NCBI GenBank assembly: GCA_045577495.1
Contig: JAZNIK010000071.1
Coordinates: 1-55,742, forward strand
Reading direction: 5' to 3'
DNA: 55,742 nt
Origin: UMGS1279 sp045577495
Lineage (GTDB): Bacteria; Bacillota; Clostridia; Oscillospirales; Acutalibacteraceae
In this document: positions 26,274 to 34,857 of the stretch, piece by piece
Numbering within the stretch: position 1 is the first letter of the stretch
Layout of the letters: every line of letters begins with the position of its first letter
The notes under the pieces: generated by a model
The model's database searches: none
Told to the model about the DNA's origin: nothing
What the model saw: only the letters and a program-made list of their open reading frames with translations
Position numbers and translations under genes: made by a program

Positions 26274-26450
26274 TTAGTCTGCAATTTCCTCTTCATCAAA
26301 TAAATTAGAGTCAACATCACAGTCACACTCAATATAATCCAACTTCTTTTTGCTATTTAAATAACGGTTTACTAAAACAGCAACACCGGCAGCCATAGAA
26401 ACAACTGCAACCAGGCCTGTTATAATCCACATTAAATGCTTAAACTTCAC
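26274..26450 (-). CDS. Small single-pass membrane protein, acidic tail (58 aa)
   Basis: One transmembrane helix (about residues 8-29) is followed by NSKKKLDYIECDCDVDSNL and an acidic end, EEEIAD. I do not recognise the family. The start is a GTG at 26450 with GGGAG 9 bases upstream; a longer frame to 26546 would run across the promoter. A consensus promoter supports it as a real gene. Confidence 0.65.
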   Translation of the reverse strand: MKFKHLMWIITGLVAVVSMAAGVAVLVNRYLNSKKKLDYIECDCDVDSNLFDEEEIAD

Positions 26451-26483
26451 CGAAAACAACTCCCTTTTGTTATTTATAAAAAT

Positions 26484-26512
26484 ATTATAACCTAAAAAAG
26501 AGATAATGTCAA
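26484..26512 (-). promoter_or_regulatory. Promoter of the 58-aa membrane protein
   Basis: Minus-strand TTGACA (26507-26512), a 17-base spacer and TATAAT (26484-26489), both perfect hexamers. The start point would be about 25-30 bases upstream of the GTG. Confidence 0.82.
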
Positions 26513-26567
26513 ACATTTTAATACATTTTATTATACCCTTTGGCAATAATATGCTTGGGTGATTTTT

Positions 26568-27245
26568 GTGTTAAAGGTAATTGTTAGAACTGTTTTAATG
26601 TATATATTGGTTACTATTGGTGTTAGACTAATGGGCAAAAGGCAGATTGGTGATATGCAACCTACCGAGCTTGTAATAACTCTGCTTATTTCAGAGATTG
26701 CGGCAATACCCTTGCAGGACACCTCGCAGCCCGTCAGCATCGGTTTGATTGCTATTTTTATGTTGGTGTTTTTAGAAATTGTTGCGTCGATAATAGTTAT
26801 GAAAAATCTAAGACTTCGCCGAATTTTTAGTGGAAAATCGGTTGTGATAATCAAAAACGGAGTACTTGACCAAAAGGCTATGAAGAGTGTTAGAATGACT
26901 GTGTTTGACCTTATTGAAATGCTTAGAATGCAGGGCTATTTTGAACTTGAAGAAATTGAATCTGCAATACTTGAAATAAACGGAAATTTAAGCGTAAAGC
27001 CAAAAAGCAGTTTTGCTCCACTAACGCCGAAGGATATGAAAATAAAAACAGAGGAAAACGGACTTTCGATGACGGTAATAAGCGATGGAACCATTGTAGA
27101 TGCCGGTCTTAAATTTTTAAACAAAACTCGCGATGACCTTAAGATTATGTTAAAAAAACAAAACCTAAACGAAAAGGATATTTTTGTTATGACAATGAAT
27201 GAAAGCGGCGAGGGTGTTGTAGTTAAAAAGGAGAAGGGTGTATGA
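26568..27245 (+). CDS. DUF421 (YetF/YcaP) membrane protein
   Basis: About 225 residues. Three N-terminal transmembrane helices contain the signature VRLMGKRQIGDMQPTELVITLLISEIAAIPL, followed by a soluble domain (about 85-225) with GVLDQKAMKSVRMTVFDLIEMLRMQGYF. YetF-type proteins are found in sporulating Firmicutes; their function is poorly known. I prefer the GTG at 26568 (MLKVIVRTVLMYILV) over a GTG at 26559 because the family usually starts at this point. It overlaps the next gene by 4 bases (ATGA). Confidence 0.85.
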   Translation: MLKVIVRTVLMYILVTIGVRLMGKRQIGDMQPTELVITLLISEIAAIPLQDTSQPVSIGLIAIFMLVFLEIVASIIVMKNLRLRRIFSGKSVVIIKNGVLDQKAMKSVRMTVFDLIEMLRMQGYFELEEIESAILEINGNLSVKPKSSFAPLTPKDMKIKTEENGLSMTVISDGTIVDAGLKFLNKTRDDLKIMLKKQNLNEKDIFVMTMNESGEGVVVKKEKGV

Positions 27246-27607
27246 AACGCTTGATAGCGGCGGGGATAATTTTGGTTTTAATTATCATCCTTAGCATAAC
27301 GGGTATAACCATTATAAACAGATGCTCCAAAGAGGTGGAGAAAAGAATAACCGAAATACACAATAATGCCGTCACCAACAAAAACTATGCAAAGGATTTT
27401 GTATCCTTTTGGGAGAGCAAACGAGAAATTTTAGCAATTTTTGTAAACCACGAGGAAATAGATGATATAGGCAGAGTTGCCGCAAGAATGGCATCGGCAG
27501 AAAAAACAAACAACATTAACGATATGCTTGAAGCCGCAGACGAGATTGTTTTTATCATAAAAGGAATTAAAGAGGATGAACATTTAAGTTGGTTTACGGT
27601 TTTATAA
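27242..27607 (+). CDS. DUF4363 membrane-anchored protein
   Basis: A 121-residue protein with an N-terminal transmembrane helix (about 4-25) and a helical extracytoplasmic domain containing FVSFWESKREILAIFVNHEEID, the DUF4363 signature. It is translationally coupled to DUF421, and this pair recurs in Clostridia. Function unknown. Confidence 0.8.
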   Translation: MKRLIAAGIILVLIIILSITGITIINRCSKEVEKRITEIHNNAVTNKNYAKDFVSFWESKREILAIFVNHEEIDDIGRVAARMASAEKTNNINDMLEAADEIVFIIKGIKEDEHLSWFTVL

Positions 27608-27643
27608 AAACAGTCGAAAGGCTTTAAAACCTTTCGACTGTTT
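27606..27643. terminator. Bidirectional terminator
   Basis: AAACAGTCGAAAGG pairs with CCTTTCGACTGTTT across a short loop, between the DUF4363 gene and the convergent deacetylase gene. Confidence 0.85.
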
Positions 27644-28362
27644 TATTTCCTGAAATTTGATACCTTTCCTAAAAGAACCTCTTCATTTGTGCCGTAAAAA
27701 ATATCATCTCTACCCGAAATCATTTTTAAAAATTCTTCTATCTTATCCCAAGTGTTTGCAATATCAAACTCATAAGTATGACCCCAAATGTAATAAATTT
27801 TAGGGCTATCGGGTTTAAGGTCAATAAACTTTTTGCCAAGCTCAAACATTTTATCAAAATCCATATGATAAACACTGGGAGAAAAATCCAAAAGGTTTGT
27901 TTGAATATCAAAGGAATAATTTTCATTTGTTGTTCGAGCGTATTTCACACCTGTATTTTCTCTAATTAGTTTAATTACTCGTTCATCGTAACAATCTCCA
28001 CCACAAGGATATGCCATTCCCGAAAGATTATATCCAACCAATTTTTCAAGATTTATTCTGTCCTGCTTAACCTGACGGATAACCTCATTATCCTTCTCAA
28101 CACCTTTAAGGTTTGGGTGAGTTAGGGTATGAACCGCAACCTCATGATTTTTATAAATCTCTTTAACCTTATTGGCTGGAACTTTGTTGTGGTTTACTGT
28201 TACCCCCTCGCGAACAAGGGTGTTTTCTCTGCCTAAAAGCTCGGAGTTTATATTAAAAGTAGATTTAAGATTATATTTATCTAAAAGCTCTATAAATCTT
28301 ATATCCTGTGTTACAGCATCATCATAGCTAAATGTTACTGCCTTTAATTTTCCATCAAACAT
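27643..28362 (-). CDS. Polysaccharide deacetylase-family protein (NodB fold)
   Basis: A 239-residue carbohydrate esterase 4-like domain. SYDDAVTQD carries the catalytic/metal Asp pair and AVHTLTHPNL the metal-binding His pair; MAYPCGG is the third motif. There is no signal peptide, so it may be cytoplasmic or act on an intracellular N-acyl sugar. It stands alone with its own promoter and terminator. AGGGG precedes the ATG. Confidence 0.85.
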   Translation of the reverse strand: MFDGKLKAVTFSYDDAVTQDIRFIELLDKYNLKSTFNINSELLGRENTLVREGVTVNHNKVPANKVKEIYKNHEVAVHTLTHPNLKGVEKDNEVIRQVKQDRINLEKLVGYNLSGMAYPCGGDCYDERVIKLIRENTGVKYARTTNENYSFDIQTNLLDFSPSVYHMDFDKMFELGKKFIDLKPDSPKIYYIWGHTYEFDIANTWDKIEEFLKMISGRDDIFYGTNEEVLLGKVSNFRK

Positions 28363-28388
28363 TAAAACATCCCCTTAACTTTAAGTTC

Positions 28389-28417
28389 ATATTACTTTAT
28401 TTGTTTTTAAATGTCAA
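28389..28417 (-). promoter_or_regulatory. Promoter of the deacetylase gene
   Basis: Minus-strand TTGACA (28412-28417), a 17-base spacer and TAATAT (28389-28394). Confidence 0.75.
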
Positions 28418-28426
28418 TCTAAAATC

Positions 28427-28455
28427 TTGACTTTTTTGCCTTTAAAATGTATGAT
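28427..28455 (+). promoter_or_regulatory. Promoter of rsmI
   Basis: TTGACT (28427-28432), a 17-base spacer and TATGAT (28450-28455), about 35 bases before the rsmI ATG. It is divergent from the deacetylase promoter, and the two -35 boxes lie 10 bases apart. Confidence 0.75.
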
Positions 28456-28490
28456 TTATATAGTTAATAATCCGAAAGGTGAAAAAATAA

Positions 28491-29318
28491 ATGTCAGGTA
28501 TTTTATATGTGGTTGGAACCCCTATTGGCAATCTTGGTGATTGGTCGCCCAGAGCCAAAGAAATTTTGGCTTCGGTAGACTTTATCGCCGCTGAGGACAC
28601 ACGTGTAACATTAAAATTATTAAACAAATTTGAAATAGAAACACCTATGGTTAGCTACCACGAGCATAACCACAAGTTAAGAAGTGAGCAGATTGTATCC
28701 CGTCTGCTTGGCGGTGAAAGTTGTGCCATTGTTACCGATGCAGGTATGCCCGCCATATCCGACCCCGGCGAAGAGCTTGTGCGCCTTGCCCACCAAAACG
28801 ATATAACGGTTTGCTCGGTTCCCGGACCAAGCGCCGTTATAACCGCTCTTGCTATTTCGGGTATGCCAAGCGGTAGATTTAGCTTTGAAGGCTTTTTATC
28901 TACTGCAAAGCAAAGCAGAAATGAGCATTTGATGGCGGTTAAAAATGATACTCGCACCCTTATTTTTTATGAGGCGCCCCACAAACTTATAAGCACACTA
29001 AAGGATATGCTCATAGTTTTTGGCAACCGCGAAATCGCCCTTTGCAAAGAGTTAACCAAGCTTCACGAAACGGTTTTTCGCACCACCTTTGAGGGAGCAT
29101 TAAGCCATTTTGAAGAAGCATCACCAAAGGGAGAGTATGTGCTTATTATCTCGGGCGCTAAAGAGGATGCCACAAAAGAATTTACGCTTGAACAAGCAAT
29201 AACCATAGCAAAGGAATATATGGCATCGGGCGAATCGCTCTCAAATGCCGCTAAACAAACCGCAAAGGAAACAGGCATTAAAAAGAGTGATATTTATAAA
29301 GCGCTTTTAGAAGATTAA
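28491..29318 (+). CDS. rsmI: 16S rRNA C1402 2'-O-methyltransferase RsmI
   Basis: A tetrapyrrole-methylase-fold enzyme of 275 residues that modifies C1402 in the 30S P site. Signatures: VVGTPIGNLGDWSPRA at the N-terminus, AAEDTRVTLKLL, IVTDAGMPAISDPGEELV and VPGPSAVITALAISG. The C-terminal helical domain ends GIKKSDIYKALLED. AAAGGTGAAAAAATAA lies before the ATG. It is a single-gene unit. Confidence 0.95.
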   Translation: MSGILYVVGTPIGNLGDWSPRAKEILASVDFIAAEDTRVTLKLLNKFEIETPMVSYHEHNHKLRSEQIVSRLLGGESCAIVTDAGMPAISDPGEELVRLAHQNDITVCSVPGPSAVITALAISGMPSGRFSFEGFLSTAKQSRNEHLMAVKNDTRTLIFYEAPHKLISTLKDMLIVFGNREIALCKELTKLHETVFRTTFEGALSHFEEASPKGEYVLIISGAKEDATKEFTLEQAITIAKEYMASGESLSNAAKQTAKETGIKKSDIYKALLED

Positions 29319-29322
29319 ATAT

Positions 29323-29362
29323 TAAAACGGAGTTTTAAGAAAATTATCTTAAAACTCCGTTG
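29323..29362. terminator. Bidirectional terminator
   Basis: AACGGAGTTTTAAGA pairs with TCTTAAAACTCCGTT around a small loop, between rsmI and the convergent lysozyme gene. Confidence 0.85.
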
Positions 29363-29364
29363 TT

Positions 29365-31083
29365 TTATTCGCCTTTTTTAACAAGATACATTGACGCGGC
29401 ATAAACTATCTGACCGTTGTATTCAAGTTTTGACCAACCATTTGCATTTAACCCAACTCGCTTAATATATTCGCCGTTTTTAAGGGTATAAATTATTGTT
29501 GTGCCCTCTGTGCTAGGTGCATTTCTAAGGTTGGTTTCGTTTAAAGCGGTAACCTCATCATCGACTGCCGTAAATTTATTTTTATCAACTTCTGTAGACT
29601 CGGTGTTTGATGATATAGTTTTCTCGGTTGTTAAAAAGTTTGAAACCGCATAAACCGTTTGACCGTTGTATATAAGTTTTGACCAACCATTTGAATGTAC
29701 GCCAATTCTCTTTATAAACTCGCCGTTTTTAAGCGTATAAACTATTGTTGTGCCCTCGGTGCTAGGTGCGTTTCTTAAATTGGTTGCATCCTTTGCGGTC
29801 ACCTGCTCGCTCACCTCTTTAAATCCATCACTAACAGAGGTTACGGGCTTTGATGATGGGGTTTTGCTTGTGGTTAAAAAACTTGATACAGCATAAACTA
29901 TTTTTCCGTTATATTCAAGCTTTGACCATCCGTTAGAGCCAAGCCCTATTCTTTTTATAAACTCGCCGTTTTTAAGTGTATAAACAATATCACTGTTTGT
30001 ATTAGGCGCACTTCTAAGGTTGGTTTCATCCTTTGCCGTTACCTCTTCGTTTACCTTGGTATAAAGTTTTTCTTCATCAGTAAGGGGTGCCGAAACTGTT
30101 GGCAACTTGGCGTTTGGGTTTTTTGGCTCTGCCTTTTCTTTGGTAAAATATGATACCACCATATCAACCGAGCCGTTAACACCATTAACAACTCCCTTGT
30201 TTGTGTACTGCCAGGCATCATACTTGCCAAAATAATAGGGAGTATCTACGGCAGGATAGGTTTTTTCGGGATAATGAGCAACCCAAACCTTATATGTAGC
30301 CTCAATAACCGATATATCCCAACACTCAGGGTCCTCCAATTCTGCCGCCGCGCCATAAAACATTGCATCATACCCCGCGTTTTTAATAACACTTAAAAAC
30401 TCCAATGCGTTTTTACTTCTGTCCCCCGCCGATAGCTTATACATTCTGCTGCTTGAATTTAAAAAACCCTCACAGTCATACACAACGGGATATGATATTG
30501 AATAGCCTTTTACCGCGTTGATTGTCCACTTGGCTTCCTCTGTGGCTTCGCTAAGATTTTTTGCGGTAGAAAAGAAATAAACACCAACTAAAATATTATT
30601 TTTTTGTGCCTGTTGAATATTATAATCGGCAGTATCATCCTTATAAATTTTTCCGTTCTCAGCACGGTATCCGATTCTGATAAAGGCAAAGTCAATCCCG
30701 CTATTTTTAACCTTTGCCCAATCAATTTTGCCCTGCCATTTTGATACGTCTATACCCTGCGCTTCGCCTTTTTTGTGGGTTAAATCCTCGGCATTTACCT
30801 TTGTACCAACATCTGACTTTTGCTCTAAAATCTCGGGGTCTAGAGTATCATCAGTAACGCTCGAAACTGTTGCGTTAACGGTTTGCTCTTTTGAACTTAC
30901 CATATCTTGCGAACTGCTAACAATAAAACTTTCTGCCGAACTATTAGCCGTTTGATTTTGATTTGAAAAAGCTAAAAAAACAAGGCACACCGAAAGGGCT
31001 ATTATAGGTATGCCTATAATAACCGCCATAGCTATACCGAAATGTTTATCTATAAAAGAGGATAATTTTTTGAAAAATTCCAT
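29365..31083 (-). CDS. Membrane-anchored GH25 lysozyme with three SH3b repeats
   Basis: A 572-residue wall hydrolase. A short cytoplasmic N-terminus and a transmembrane helix (about 16-40) lead to a Ser-rich linker. The GH25 muramidase domain spans about 110-300: GIDVSKWQGKIDWAKVK holds the first catalytic Asp, and VVYDCEGFL the acidic D-x-E pair. Three SH3b cell-wall-binding repeats make up the rest. The ATG at 31083 follows AAAGGTGATTGGTA. It probably remodels the organism's own peptidoglycan rather than being a phage endolysin, since it has a membrane anchor and no phage genes nearby. Confidence 0.9.
   Translation of the reverse strand: MEFFKKLSSFIDKHFGIAMAVIIGIPIIALSVCLVFLAFSNQNQTANSSAESFIVSSSQDMVSSKEQTVNATVSSVTDDTLDPEILEQKSDVGTKVNAEDLTHKKGEAQGIDVSKWQGKIDWAKVKNSGIDFAFIRIGYRAENGKIYKDDTADYNIQQAQKNNILVGVYFFSTAKNLSEATEEAKWTINAVKGYSISYPVVYDCEGFLNSSSRMYKLSAGDRSKNALEFLSVIKNAGYDAMFYGAAAELEDPECWDISVIEATYKVWVAHYPEKTYPAVDTPYYFGKYDAWQYTNKGVVNGVNGSVDMVVSYFTKEKAEPKNPNAKLPTVSAPLTDEEKLYTKVNEEVTAKDETNLRSAPNTNSDIVYTLKNGEFIKRIGLGSNGWSKLEYNGKIVYAVSSFLTTSKTPSSKPVTSVSDGFKEVSEQVTAKDATNLRNAPSTEGTTIVYTLKNGEFIKRIGVHSNGWSKLIYNGQTVYAVSNFLTTEKTISSNTESTEVDKNKFTAVDDEVTALNETNLRNAPSTEGTTIIYTLKNGEYIKRVGLNANGWSKLEYNGQIVYAASMYLVKKGE
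29374..30055 (-). repeat. Three tandem SH3b-coding repeats
   Basis: About 200-230 bases each, encoding the pattern EVTA..ETNLRNAPST, then YTLKNGEFIKR and NGWSKLEYNG. The copies are very similar at the DNA level (for example the ACGCCGTTTTTAAG-like segment recurs near 29475, 29730 and 29965), which suggests recent duplication or gene conversion. Confidence 0.8.
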
Positions 31084-31102
31084 TACCAATCACCTTTAAT
31101 TT

Positions 31103-31131
31103 ATTATATCATACGCCTTTTATATTATCAA
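31103..31131 (-). promoter_or_regulatory. Promoter of the lysozyme gene
   Basis: Minus-strand TTGATA (31126-31131), a 17-base spacer and TATAAT (31103-31108). The -35 box overlaps the stop codon of the upstream TauE-like gene. Confidence 0.7.
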
Positions 31132-31514
31132 GCAATAGGTTTTTTTGTTTCCTCTTTTTCTCTTCTTTTAAACAATTCCAATGCCCCATATACCATTATA
31201 ATTCCTCCAAAGATTTTTCTTATTATATCGGGTGAAACCAAAGTCACCGCCCAGCTTGAAAAAATCGTTGCCACCGCTCCAAAAAGCATTATAGGCAGTA
31301 TTGTTTTCCACTTTATTATTTTTCGCTTTGCATATATTAAAACCGCGAAGGCAGCGGTAGGTAAGAAAAATATAAGATTTATTCCCTGTGCTGTAATTTG
31401 ATTCACCCCCGCAAAAACAGTTAAATAAATTAAAAGAACACTTCCGCCACCAAGCCCCATTGCACCCGCCGTTCCTGCTAAAAGTCCCGCCAAACTGCTA
31501 AATAAAATATTCAT
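31128..31514 (-). CDS. TauE/SafE half-size membrane protein, second of a pair
   Basis: About 128 residues with four hydrophobic helices. GLLAGTAGAMGLGGGSVLLIYL is the TauE/SafE repeat motif. Full-length TauE/SafE proteins are about 250 residues and contain two such halves; here each half is its own gene. The start at 31514 (MNILFSSLAG) overlaps the upstream half by 4 bases (ATGA), so the halves are co-translated and probably form a heterodimer. Substrates in the family include sulfite and organosulfonates; none can be assigned here. Confidence 0.82.
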   Translation of the reverse strand: MNILFSSLAGLLAGTAGAMGLGGGSVLLIYLTVFAGVNQITAQGINLIFFLPTAAFAVLIYAKRKIIKWKTILPIMLFGAVATIFSSWAVTLVSPDIIRKIFGGIIMVYGALELFKRREKEETKKPIA

Positions 31515-31873
31515 CCAAAAATCAGCCTCCAACCTGCCCAAATCATAAACACGCCAAAAATTCTTCGTATTAGGGTTGGCGATATTTTTTTCATGATAGT
31601 TGTTCCTATAGTAGCACCTAAAATTCCGCCCGGAATATACAAAAGTGGCTTAAAAATATCAACTCTACCCTGCAAAAGATAACTTATTGCGCTTACCAAG
31701 GTTATAGGAAAAATTACGGCAACCGCATTTGCATGGGCCGTTTTTCTATCCATTCCTATCTTCATAAGAAGCGGTACGCAAACAAGGCCTCCGCCGGCCC
31801 CTAAAAATCCATTTATGGTGCCGATAAGTGCTCCAAACGCCGATTTTATTATCAAAGTTTTGCTTTTTTTCAA
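31511..31873 (-). CDS. TauE/SafE half-size membrane protein, first of a pair
   Basis: A 120-residue half transporter with the motif GTINGFLGAGGGLVCVPLLMKIG and four predicted helices, ending GVFMIWAGWRLIFG. It is complete rather than truncated: the stop codon is part of an ATGA overlap with the second half. The pair looks like a stable split of the usual two-repeat protein. Confidence 0.82.
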   Translation of the reverse strand: MKKSKTLIIKSAFGALIGTINGFLGAGGGLVCVPLLMKIGMDRKTAHANAVAVIFPITLVSAISYLLQGRVDIFKPLLYIPGGILGATIGTTIMKKISPTLIRRIFGVFMIWAGWRLIFG

Positions 31874-31968
31874 AAAAACACCTCTTTTTTTAAACTTAGG
31901 TATAGTATTTGCAAAAAAAAGAGTGTATAATGGTGTTAAATATATTTTTTATGAAAAGAGGTAATTTA

Positions 31969-32889
31969 ATGCCGATTAAAATCAGCAATGACTTGCCTGC
32001 AAGAGCAATTCTTGAGAGCGAACATATTTTTGTTATGACCGAAACCCGCGCTTTGCATCAGGATATTCGTCCGCTCAAAATTTTAATACTTAATCTTATG
32101 CCAAATAAAATTGAGACCGAAACTCAACTTTTGCGTTGTCTTTCAAATACTCCGCTTCAGATTGAGGTAACCTTAATGCAAACCTCAACCCATAAAGCAA
32201 AAAACACCTCGCCCGAGCATCTGCTTAATTTTTATACCACCTTTGATGAAATAAAAAGTCAGCAGTTTGACGGACTTATTATAACAGGCGCCCCCGTTGA
32301 GCTTATGGATTTTGAAGAGGTTGAATATTGGCAAGAGCTTAAAGATATTATGGAATGGTCTAAAACCAATGTTTTTTCAACCCTACATATTTGTTGGGGT
32401 GCACAGGCAGGTCTTTATTATCATTATGGTATTGAAAAAACCGCCTTGGGCGAGAAACTTTCGGGTGTTTTTAAGGTGGATATACTCACCGAAAAGTCCA
32501 GACTTTTTCACGGTATGGATGATTATTTATATGTTCCGCAATCCCGCCACACCGAATCTAGTAGGCAACAGGTTGCAAACCATCCCAAACTCAGAATTAT
32601 GTCCGAGTCGGATGAAGTTGGTCTGCATCTTGTTGGCGACCGCGAGGGTAGGCAATTTTTTATAATGGGGCACCACGAATATGACCGCGACACCCTAAAA
32701 AAAGAGTATCAGCGAGATTTAGAGAGAGGACTTAACCCCAGTATCCCCCTTCATTACTTTGAAAACGATAACCCCGATACTATCCCTAAAGCCCGTTGGC
32801 ATGTTTATGCAAGTACCCTTTTTACAAACTGGCTTAACTATTTTGTTTATCAAACAACCCCCTACGAGCTTGAGGATTTAAAAAAATAA
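31969..32889 (+). CDS. metA: Homoserine O-acyltransferase (MetA/MetAS)
   Basis: Acylates homoserine at the first committed step of methionine synthesis. It opens MPIKISNDLPARAILESE. The catalytic cysteine is C142 in LHICWGAQAGLYYHYG and the His/Glu pair is in MGHHEYDRDTL. At 306 residues it has normal length. Many MetA-like enzymes of Clostridia use acetyl-CoA rather than succinyl-CoA; the sequence was not examined finely enough to decide. I use the ATG at 31969, which has AAAAGAGGTAATTTA before it. I see no SAM riboswitch upstream. Confidence 0.94.
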   Translation: MPIKISNDLPARAILESEHIFVMTETRALHQDIRPLKILILNLMPNKIETETQLLRCLSNTPLQIEVTLMQTSTHKAKNTSPEHLLNFYTTFDEIKSQQFDGLIITGAPVELMDFEEVEYWQELKDIMEWSKTNVFSTLHICWGAQAGLYYHYGIEKTALGEKLSGVFKVDILTEKSRLFHGMDDYLYVPQSRHTESSRQQVANHPKLRIMSESDEVGLHLVGDREGRQFFIMGHHEYDRDTLKKEYQRDLERGLNPSIPLHYFENDNPDTIPKARWHVYASTLFTNWLNYFVYQTTPYELEDLKK

Positions 32890-32914
32890 CCGACCGACTG
32901 GATGATAAAATTAT

Positions 32915-34015
32915 ATGAACATTTATGTAACCTCTGAGCAGGTTGGTCTTCCCGGATATTGGATAACCGATATTTTGGCAGGCATAAGCAAAGAGGCTTT
33001 AAAAAAGAATATCACCATTATTGATTACAATGGTCAAAAACCGATTGTAACCGATGATTATTCAAGGCCTTTGGTTCTTGCTATCGGCTACTCGTATCAA
33101 TGGATGGAAAACACCTGCAGAATACTTAAAAAGCAGGGTGTTGAACCCCTTTTGGTGAACGCGGGTCAAGATTTCAGAACCGAAACCCTTGATGTTTCAG
33201 GCTTTGTTAGTTTTGGTATTGCCAAGGCTATGTATAATGTAATATGCTATTTGTTATCAAACAAGCGCAATAAAATAGCTTTTTTTGGCGCACACGACGA
33301 AACCCACTCCGACCAGATTAAAATAGAGGAGTTTTTAAAGCTTTCTCAACATTTTGGTCTTAATTTGGGTGAGGCAGATGTTTACAAAGACTTAACCCTT
33401 GCAGATTGTATAAAAAGCTTTGAACTGAATATGCACAGATATAACGCCGTTATATGCTCAAGCGATGCCGCCGCCGTTTTTTTAACAAAATGGTTAGAGG
33501 AGCGAGGCATTCTTGTCCCCGAAGACCTTTTTATAATAGGGTTTGGAAATTCTATAGTATCCGACGCAATCAAACCAACCATAACAACGGTAGAGAACAA
33601 TTTTGTAGAGCTTGGCAAACAAGCGGTAAAGCTTCACCAATTTTTGCAAAAAAACACCGATATACATTGTGGCTCTGTTTTGGTTGACTGCCCCCTGATA
33701 GAGCGGCAATCAACCGGCTCTATCCGTTATAAAAAAAGTTCTCCCCGATTTATCTCAAGCGGTATGCCGCTTTACGATTTTGACCCCGACGTTTTAACCG
33801 TTTTACAGGTTGAGGAGCTTCTTCGTATGTGGGACGATATTGATAGACAGATAATATCAGGGTTATTAAAAGGCAAAACTATTATCTCTATTGCAGAGGG
33901 ACTTTTTGTTTCGGTTAGCGCAGTAAAATACCGAATCAAAAAAATGCTTACCGCTGCAAATTTAAAGGATAAAGAAGAACTTACCCAAATTATAAAAAAG
34001 TACAATGTTCTTTAA
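32915..34015 (+). CDS. LacI-type sensor domain with C-terminal HTH regulator
   Basis: A 366-residue protein with an unusual order of domains. The first ~280 residues look like the periplasmic-binding-protein-like sensor of LacI/GalR regulators (NAVICSSDAAAVFLTKWLEERGILVPEDLFIIGFGNS, then TTVENNFVELGKQAVKL), but there is no N-terminal LacI HTH. Instead residues about 310-360 form a LuxR/sigma-4-like HTH (LLKGKTIISIAEGLFVSVSAVKYRIKKMLTAANLKD). I infer a ligand-responsive regulator of the two genes that follow; it overlaps the amidohydrolase frame and is probably in the same transcript. Confidence 0.72.
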   Translation: MNIYVTSEQVGLPGYWITDILAGISKEALKKNITIIDYNGQKPIVTDDYSRPLVLAIGYSYQWMENTCRILKKQGVEPLLVNAGQDFRTETLDVSGFVSFGIAKAMYNVICYLLSNKRNKIAFFGAHDETHSDQIKIEEFLKLSQHFGLNLGEADVYKDLTLADCIKSFELNMHRYNAVICSSDAAAVFLTKWLEERGILVPEDLFIIGFGNSIVSDAIKPTITTVENNFVELGKQAVKLHQFLQKNTDIHCGSVLVDCPLIERQSTGSIRYKKSSPRFISSGMPLYDFDPDVLTVLQVEELLRMWDDIDRQIISGLLKGKTIISIAEGLFVSVSAVKYRIKKMLTAANLKDKEELTQIIKKYNVL

Positions 34016-34037
34016 CGGCTTTGCCAAAGGTGTGTTA

Positions 34038-34856
34038 ATGTTGATTAAAAATAAAATTGACTGCCATACCCATATTATAAACAAAAATATTTGTGATGAA
34101 TATTTTTTTAAAACCCATGGATATGCAGTCGTTATGCAATTTTTGGATGTGTTTACCGAAAACGGCTTTCCAGACAATTCCTATGAAACAGTGCAGAGCG
34201 ACAAAAGGCTTTTTCTATGCCCTGCAATAGACATAAAAAAGGATATAAATGAGCAACTAAAAAAAATCGAAAAGCATTTAAGTGATACACAAATAGTTGG
34301 AATAAAAATCTACCTTACCTATCAAACAGGCAGGGCGGATGATGAAAAGTTATATCCAATCTATGATTTTGCAAAAAAACATAGATTAGCCATAACCTAC
34401 CACACAGGCTCTTGCTCTTTGGTTTTAAAGACAGATAATGATATGGAAGGTTCAAATGCCATCTATGTAAAAAATGTTGCAAAAATGTATCCCGATGTTA
34501 ACTTTATCGTAGCTCATATGGACGACCCCAGATATAACGAGTGTATTAAAATAGTTCATTCTATGGATAATATGTTTACCGATTTTTCGGGTGCTTATGA
34601 GCCCGGAACTCCCGAGGGTGAGGATATAAGCTGGGCAATCAGAACCTTTGCCGATGCTATTCATCAGTTCCCCGATACATATAAAAAAATATTATACGGA
34701 ACTGATTTTTGTCCACCTATAAATTTGTCTGCGATAGATGAATATGACAAAACGATAAGTGAAATTTTTACCCCTGAGCAGTATCAGGATATATACCTTA
34801 ACAACTGCTTAAGGGCATTTCCAAAAATTAAAAATTATATAGAAAAGAGAATATAA
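34038..34856 (+). CDS. Amidohydrolase-superfamily metal-dependent hydrolase
   Basis: A TIM-barrel hydrolase of about 272 residues. Metal ligands expected for the amidohydrolase-2 group are visible: IDCHTHI near the N-terminus, ITYHTGSC, IVAHMDDPRYNE and the late Asp in YGTDFCPP. The substrate is unknown. The ATG at 34038 has AAAGGTG close upstream, and the longer in-frame start at 34005 lies inside the regulator gene. It is sandwiched between the LacI-like regulator and a PnuC-like transporter, so the substrate may be what that transporter imports. Confidence 0.78.
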   Translation: MLIKNKIDCHTHIINKNICDEYFFKTHGYAVVMQFLDVFTENGFPDNSYETVQSDKRLFLCPAIDIKKDINEQLKKIEKHLSDTQIVGIKIYLTYQTGRADDEKLYPIYDFAKKHRLAITYHTGSCSLVLKTDNDMEGSNAIYVKNVAKMYPDVNFIVAHMDDPRYNECIKIVHSMDNMFTDFSGAYEPGTPEGEDISWAIRTFADAIHQFPDTYKKILYGTDFCPPINLSAIDEYDKTISEIFTPEQYQDIYLNNCLRAFPKIKNYIEKRI

Positions 34857-34857
34857 A

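Noticed and set aside
29374..30055. CRISPR-like repeats
   Set aside because: The repeats are long, in frame and encode SH3b domains; there are no spacers. No CRISPR array was seen anywhere in the window.
31874..31968. SAM or T-box leader in front of metA
   Set aside because: The spacer is under 100 bases and has no matching conserved core.
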